A DNA stretch of 9,427 bases, taken from Pseudomonadota bacterium (GTDB lineage Bacteria; Pseudomonadota; Alphaproteobacteria; Reyranellales; Reyranellaceae). Of the stretch, positions 6,147 to 9,427 are shown one piece after another (the first letter of the stretch is position 1; every line of letters begins with the position of its first letter). A model generated the notes under the pieces. That model made no database searches and was not told where the DNA came from. It was given only the letters and a program-made list of their open reading frames with translations. The position numbers and the translations under genes were made by a program. The stretch covers positions 1 through 9,427 of the forward strand of contig JAEZHS010000329.1 of NCBI GenBank assembly GCA_023436825.1. The letters run 5' to 3'.

Positions 6147-6178
6147 CGTCAATCCTCACGCTTACGCGTGGGTTGACA
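6147..6178. promoter_or_regulatory. Divergent control region: inverted repeat with TTGAC at both ends
   Basis: In the gap between the dioxygenase operon and the importer (6102-6289), GTCAATCCTCACGC (6148-6161) and GCGTGGGTTGAC (6166-6177) form an inverted repeat around TTAC. The arms are identical apart from two extra T bases (6153, 6156) in the left arm. The ends carry -35-like boxes: TTGACG on the minus strand (6147-6152) and TTGACA on the plus strand (6173-6178). Neither has a clear -10 box at the usual distance; TTGACT at 6213-6218 is another plus-strand candidate. A regulator binding here could control both directions. The repeat is seen; the role is inference. Confidence 0.45.
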
Positions 6179-6289
6179 AAGTCAGTGATCCCGCCCCGAC
6201 GCGGCGAATGTCTTGACTCGTTCGGGCCGCCGATTGAGGCTCACGGTACGGGGAAAACAAGGCAAACCATAAAAATCGAGGGAACGCCC

Positions 6290-8218
6290 ATGATCCGCAC
6301 TTTCCATCGGCGAACGCTTGCCGCTCTTGCCGCCGGCGCCAGCCTGTTTGCGATCAGCGAAGCCGCCCTGGCCCAGGCCAAATACAAGGAAGCGCCGGCG
6401 CTTGCAGAACAGGTGAAGGCGGGCAAGCTGCCGGCGGTCGACGCCCGCCTGCCCGAGAAGCCGCTGGTCGTGCCGACCGTCGACAAGGTCGGCGAGTATG
6501 GCGGCACCTGGCGCCGGGCCTTCCTCGGTCCGGCCGATTCCAACAACTACGTGCGCGTGGTCTACGACGCGCTGTTCCGCTTCTCCCCCGACGGCGCCAA
6601 GATCGAGCCCAAGATCGCCGAAAGCGCCGAACCGTCGGCCGACTTCAAGGTCTGGACCATCAAGCTGCGCAAGGGCTCGAAGTGGTCCGATGGCCAGCCC
6701 TTCGGCGCCGACGACATCCTGTTCTGGTACAACGACGTGCTCCTCAACAAGGAGCTGACGCCCACCCTGCCCGGCTGGATACGCAATGCCGACGGCACGC
6801 CGGCCAAGGTCGAGAAGGTCGACGACAACACGGTGCGCTTCACCTATGCCGCGCCGGCGACGCTGTTCCTGACGGCGGTCGCCAACCAGGACGGCGCCGA
6901 CCGGACCTTCGCGATGTTCCTGCCGGCGCACTACCTCAAGAAATTCCATCCCAGCCACACGCCCAAGGCGGACGTCGACAAGGCGGCGCAGGCGGCCGGC
7001 TTCAAGACCTGGACCGAGCTGTTCGCCAACAAGAACGCCCCGCCGGAGAACCCGGAGCGGCCGACCATGGCGGCGTGGTCGCCGACCAGCCGCGCCAGCG
7101 ATCCGGTGTTCACGCTGCGGCGCAATCCCTATTACATCGGCGTCGATTCGGCGGGCAATCAGCTGCCCTACATCGACGAGGTACGCTTCACCTACTTCGC
7201 CGACGCGCAGGCGCTCAACCTTGCCGCCATCGCCGGCAACTTCGACATGCAGGAGCGCCACATCAACATGACCAACTACCCGGTGCTCAAGGAGCAGGAG
7301 AAGACCGGGAAGTACAAGATCACCGCCTGGCCGACCTTCGGCGGCGCCGACGCCGTCATCGCCCTCAACCAGACCTACGCGGCCGATCCCGAGATGGGCA
7401 AGCTGATGGCCAACAAGGACTTCCGGGTCGCGCTGTCGCTCGCCATCAACCGCGACCAGATCAAGGAGAGCGTGTTCCTCGGCCTCGGCGAGGCGCGCCA
7501 GGGCGTGCCGGCGCCGTGGCATCCCTATTTCCCGGGGCCGGAGTGGGCGCAGAAATACACCGAGTTCAAGCGCGACGAGGCCAACAAGATCCTGGACGGC
7601 ATCGGGTTGACCAAGAAGGACGCGGCCGGCATCCGCCTGCTGCCCTCGGGCAAGCCTGTGACCATCGAGATCAGCGTCGTCCCGGCGTTCGGCGCATGGC
7701 CCGACGTCGCCCTGCTGGTGTCGAAGGATTGGGAGGCGGTCGGCGTGAAGACCATCGTGCAGATCCGCGAGCGCGCCCTGCACTTCAAGATGAACGAGAA
7801 CAACGAGCTGATGGCCGAGATCTGGAACGAGGACACCAGCGCGTTCCCCTACACCGGCAACGCCAAGGCCGATCCGCGCAACGCACCCATCCTAACCATG
7901 GGACCGCTGTGGCGCCGCTGGTACGCCACCGGCGGCAAGGAGGGCGCCGAGCCGCCGCCGGAGATGAAACGCATCGTCGAGATCGTCGACAAGGCGCGCA
8001 CCGTGGGGCCCGAGGAGCAGGTCAAGCTCAGCCAGGAACTCTACCGCATCTGGGCCGAGCAGCTGTTCGAGATCGGCACGATCGGCCTCACGCCCATGGT
8101 GCAGGGTGTCGTGGTGACCAACACCAAGCTGCGCAATGTGCCGGCCACGCTCGGCAACGACTGGCCGCTGCGCAGCCCGGGCAATGCGCGGACGGAACAG
8201 TTTTATTTTGCGAAGTGA
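6290..8218 (+). CDS. ABC transporter substrate-binding protein, family 5 (peptide/opine/nickel type)
   Basis: A 642-residue exported protein that would capture the solute and pass it to the membrane permeases. The N terminus is a signal peptide: MIRTFHRRTL, a hydrophobic stretch (9-20), then EAALA with likely cleavage after Ala28. HRRTLA could be a Tat motif, though Sec export is equally possible. SBP_bac_5 features: YVRVVYDALFRFSPDGA (87-103), a KWSDGQPFGADDILFWY stretch (131-147) typical of family 5, NPYYIGVDSAGNQLPYIDEV, and FRVALSLAINRDQIKE in the middle. At over 600 residues it is longer than DppA/OppA (about 540), as in a subgroup common in alphaproteobacteria. The ATG at 6290 has GAGGGA 6 bases upstream; an in-frame ATG at 6173 would place 39 residues over the promoter region and bury the signal peptide. 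It is divergent from the dioxygenase operon, suggesting uptake of the compound degraded there, or of a conjugate (inference). The ligand cannot be read from sequence. Confidence 0.9.
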   Translation: MIRTFHRRTLAALAAGASLFAISEAALAQAKYKEAPALAEQVKAGKLPAVDARLPEKPLVVPTVDKVGEYGGTWRRAFLGPADSNNYVRVVYDALFRFSPDGAKIEPKIAESAEPSADFKVWTIKLRKGSKWSDGQPFGADDILFWYNDVLLNKELTPTLPGWIRNADGTPAKVEKVDDNTVRFTYAAPATLFLTAVANQDGADRTFAMFLPAHYLKKFHPSHTPKADVDKAAQAAGFKTWTELFANKNAPPENPERPTMAAWSPTSRASDPVFTLRRNPYYIGVDSAGNQLPYIDEVRFTYFADAQALNLAAIAGNFDMQERHINMTNYPVLKEQEKTGKYKITAWPTFGGADAVIALNQTYAADPEMGKLMANKDFRVALSLAINRDQIKESVFLGLGEARQGVPAPWHPYFPGPEWAQKYTEFKRDEANKILDGIGLTKKDAAGIRLLPSGKPVTIEISVVPAFGAWPDVALLVSKDWEAVGVKTIVQIRERALHFKMNENNELMAEIWNEDTSAFPYTGNAKADPRNAPILTMGPLWRRWYATGGKEGAEPPPEMKRIVEIVDKARTVGPEEQVKLSQELYRIWAEQLFEIGTIGLTPMVQGVVVTNTKLRNVPATLGNDWPLRSPGNARTEQFYFAK

Positions 8219-8225
8219 CTCTTTC

Positions 8226-8345
8226 CGTCATCCCGACCGGAGCCGAGCGTAGCGAGGCGTAGTGGAGGGACCTGTTTTGTCGATCCATCTCAAGACGAGG
8301 TCCCTCGACTACGCCACCCTTCGGGTGGCTTCGCTCGGGATGACG
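8226..8345. repeat. About 120-bp palindromic repeat element inside the importer operon
   Basis: The ends CGTCATCCCGA (8226-8236) and TCGGGATGACG (8335-8345) are a perfect 11-bp inverted repeat. Inner arms 8256-8273 and 8298-8315 pair at 17 of 18 positions around a 24-base loop containing GTTTTGTC. The right half also holds a small hairpin, CCACCC-TTC-GGGTGG (8314-8328). The GTCATCCCGA and GAGGGACCT words are familiar from dispersed intergenic repeats of alphaproteobacteria (from memory). It occupies nearly all of the 152-bp gap between the binding protein and the permease. No coding capacity or target duplication is seen, so it resembles a non-autonomous mobile element or an extragenic palindrome. 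It could lower permease expression relative to the binding protein (inference). Confidence 0.82.
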
Positions 8346-8370
8346 GCCAAATGAATCCCGTGGCGTCCCC

Positions 8371-9357
8371 ATGACCCGTTACATCCTGCAGCGGCTGGCG
8401 CTCCTGCCGCTGCTGATGGTGATCTACTCCTTTGTCATCTTCGTCATCATCCAGGCGCCGCCGGGCGACTTCCTGACGGCGTATGTCGCCACGCTCGCCT
8501 CGTCGGGCTCGTCGATCTCGCAGGAGCAGATCGAGGCGTGGCGCGCGCAGTACGGGCTCGATCAGCCGATGATCGTGCAGTACTGGCTGTGGGTGAAGCA
8601 CCTGGTGCACGGCAATTTCGGCCTGTCGCTGGAGTACCAGCGCCCCAACGCCGAGCTCATAGGCGAGCAGATCGGGCTGACGCTGGCGCTCGCCCTGTTC
8701 TCCTTCTTCCTCACCTGGGCGATCGCCATCCCGGCCGGCATCTATTCGGCGACCCATCCGCGCTCGATCGGCGACCACATCCTCACCGTCATCAACTATG
8801 TTGGCGTCGCCACGCCCAACTTCATGCTGGCGCTGATCCTGATGTGGGTCGCCTTCGCCTATTTCGACGTCAGCGTCACCGGCCTCTATTCGCCCGAGTA
8901 CGCCGACGCGCCGTGGAGCTGGGGCAAATTCCTGGACCTCATGGCGCACCTGTGGCTGCCGGCGCTCGTTCTGGGCATCGCCGGCACCGCGCGCCTCAGC
9001 CGCATCATGCGCGCCAACCTTCTGGACGAGCTCAACAAGCCCTACGTCGTGACCGCGCGCGCCAAGGGCATGAAGGAGTGGCGCCTGGTGCTGCGCTATC
9101 CGGTGCGGCTCGCCTTCAATCCGCTAATCAGCACCATCGGCTGGTATCTGCCGATGCTGTTCTCGGGGAGCCTGATCGTCGCCACGGTGATGAACCTGCC
9201 CAACATCGGCCCATTGCTGCTGCGTGCCCTGGTCAACCAGGACATGTACCTCGCCGGCGGCATCCTGCTGATCTACTCGTTCCTCACCATCGTCGGCACG
9301 CTCCTGTCCGACATCCTCCTCGCGCTGGTCGACCCGCGCATCCGGGTGGAGGGTTAG
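8371..9357 (+). CDS. ABC transporter permease, DppB/OppB type
   Basis: A 328-residue inner-membrane permease of the peptide/opine/nickel importer class, of usual length. About six membrane segments are visible: 10-28, 102-124, 138-163, 193-208, 254-276 and 293-318. The cytoplasmic EAA loop is ARAKGMKEWRLVLRYPVRLA (229-248), the ATPase contact. PPGDFLTAY (30-38) and the ending DPRIRVEG are typical of the family, as is YGLDQP (61-66) in the large periplasmic loop between segments 1 and 2. It should pair with a DppC-type permease and DppD/F-type ATPases, expected beyond the right edge. It follows the binding protein on the same strand, separated by the palindromic element. The ATG at 8371 gives the normal N terminus (MTRYILQRL); no clear ribosome site precedes it, so expression may be low or aided by RNA structure. 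Family call is secure; the solute is unknown. Confidence 0.92.
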   Translation: MTRYILQRLALLPLLMVIYSFVIFVIIQAPPGDFLTAYVATLASSGSSISQEQIEAWRAQYGLDQPMIVQYWLWVKHLVHGNFGLSLEYQRPNAELIGEQIGLTLALALFSFFLTWAIAIPAGIYSATHPRSIGDHILTVINYVGVATPNFMLALILMWVAFAYFDVSVTGLYSPEYADAPWSWGKFLDLMAHLWLPALVLGIAGTARLSRIMRANLLDELNKPYVVTARAKGMKEWRLVLRYPVRLAFNPLISTIGWYLPMLFSGSLIVATVMNLPNIGPLLLRALVNQDMYLAGGILLIYSFLTIVGTLLSDILLALVDPRIRVEG

Positions 9358-9427
9358 ATGATGCTTACTTTCTTATCTTCCGGACCGCGAGCCTCCGGCT
9401 CGCTCAAGCTCATGAGCGAGCCGGAGG
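9358..9427 (+). CDS. Possible start of the next importer gene, reading into the repeat (partial)
   Basis: ATGATG follows directly on the permease stop codon, a common arrangement for a coupled next gene. The frame stays open to the window edge, but after six codons (MMLTFL) it runs through hairpin repeat copy 3 and encodes repeat residues (SSGPRASGS). Either the next permease has gained a repeat-derived N terminus, or its true start lies beyond the repeat. No permease sequence is visible yet. Confidence 0.2.
   Translation, partial: MMLTFLSSGPRASGSLKLMSEPE
9377..9427. repeat. Hairpin repeat copy 3, cut by the right edge
   Basis: CTTCCGGACCGCGAGC (9377-9392) is the outer arm of the family, one base different from the copy 1 arm. 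Inside, CCTCCGGCTCGCTCA (9392-9406) pairs perfectly with TGAGCGAGCCGGAGG (9413-9427) around a 6-base loop. The closing outer arm is missing because the window ends. It begins 20 bases after the permease stop codon. Confidence 0.88.

Noticed and set aside
6102..6152. Longer N terminus of the dioxygenase small subunit
   Set aside because: The extra 17 residues overlie the AAGGAGG ribosome site of the ATG at 6101 and are not cupin-like.
4722..6176. Long plus-strand open frame of 484 codons
   Set aside because: It is antisense to both dioxygenase subunits, with low-complexity Asp/Arg/Gly-rich content and no motif.
6173..6289. Longer N terminus of the binding protein
   Set aside because: It would precede a clear signal peptide and cover the divergent promoter region; the ATG at 6290 has its own GAGGGA site.
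6182..7783. Long minus-strand open frame of 533 codons
   Set aside because: It is antisense to the binding-protein gene, which has a signal peptide, ribosome site and family motifs.
8226..8345. Element considered as an insertion sequence
   Set aside because: It has no transposase and no visible target-site duplication in the flanks (TTTC left, GCCA right); only a repeat call is supported.
8088..8372. Small minus-strand open frame across the gap between importer genes
   Set aside because: It is made of the palindromic repeat plus antisense of the binding-protein end; repeat-encoded peptides of this type are typical false genes.
1..9427. CRISPR array, tRNA or rRNA genes
   Set aside because: No regularly spaced direct repeats, cloverleaf-like stretches or rRNA sequence were recognised on either strand by eye.

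Overview
The window comes from a GC-rich bacterium. The codon usage, the dispersed hairpin repeats and the gene families fit an alphaproteobacterium, perhaps Hyphomicrobiales or a Reyranella-like lineage; this placement is inference, since no rRNA or other marker is present. It reads as an aromatic-compound catabolic region with its own uptake system. No tRNA, rRNA, CRISPR array or transposase gene was seen.

Layout, left to right. (1) A truncated hairpin repeat at the left edge, then a HisC-type aminotransferase on the minus strand (63-1127). (2) A PheA/TfdB/PcpB-type FAD aromatic hydroxylase on the minus strand (1323-2822, TTG start), divergent from a MarR-family regulator (2904-3500, plus). 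Their 81-bp shared control region holds two copies of a palindromic operator. (3) A minus-strand operon, transcribed from 6101 down to 3409: small subunit and then large subunit of a two-subunit hydroquinone 1,2-dioxygenase (PnpCD/HapCD type), followed by a luciferase-like (LLM) flavin-dependent oxidoreductase. (4) Divergent from it, an ABC importer of the peptide/opine/nickel type: a periplasmic binding protein (6290-8220) and a DppB-type permease (8371-9357). The rest of the importer lies beyond the right edge.

A plausible joint role (inference): the importer takes up a substrate, one or both flavin oxygenases convert a phenolic compound towards a hydroquinone, and the PnpCD-like dioxygenase opens the ring. 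The usual next genes, 4-hydroxymuconic semialdehyde dehydrogenase and maleylacetate reductase, are absent here, so the pathway is either completed elsewhere or differs from the p-nitrophenol/4-hydroxyacetophenone route. The dioxygenase assignment rests on a metal-ligand pattern (His246, Asn248, Glu252, His293 of the large subunit) with the same spacing that I recall for PnpD.

Two kinds of palindromic repeat punctuate the region. One is a hairpin family (left edge, 3352-3401, right edge). Each copy sits just past a stop codon, and the two edge copies keep a 15-bp stem through paired base changes. The other is a roughly 120-bp palindromic element between the two importer genes. The sequence starts and ends at equivalent points of the hairpin family, as a contig broken at repeats would.
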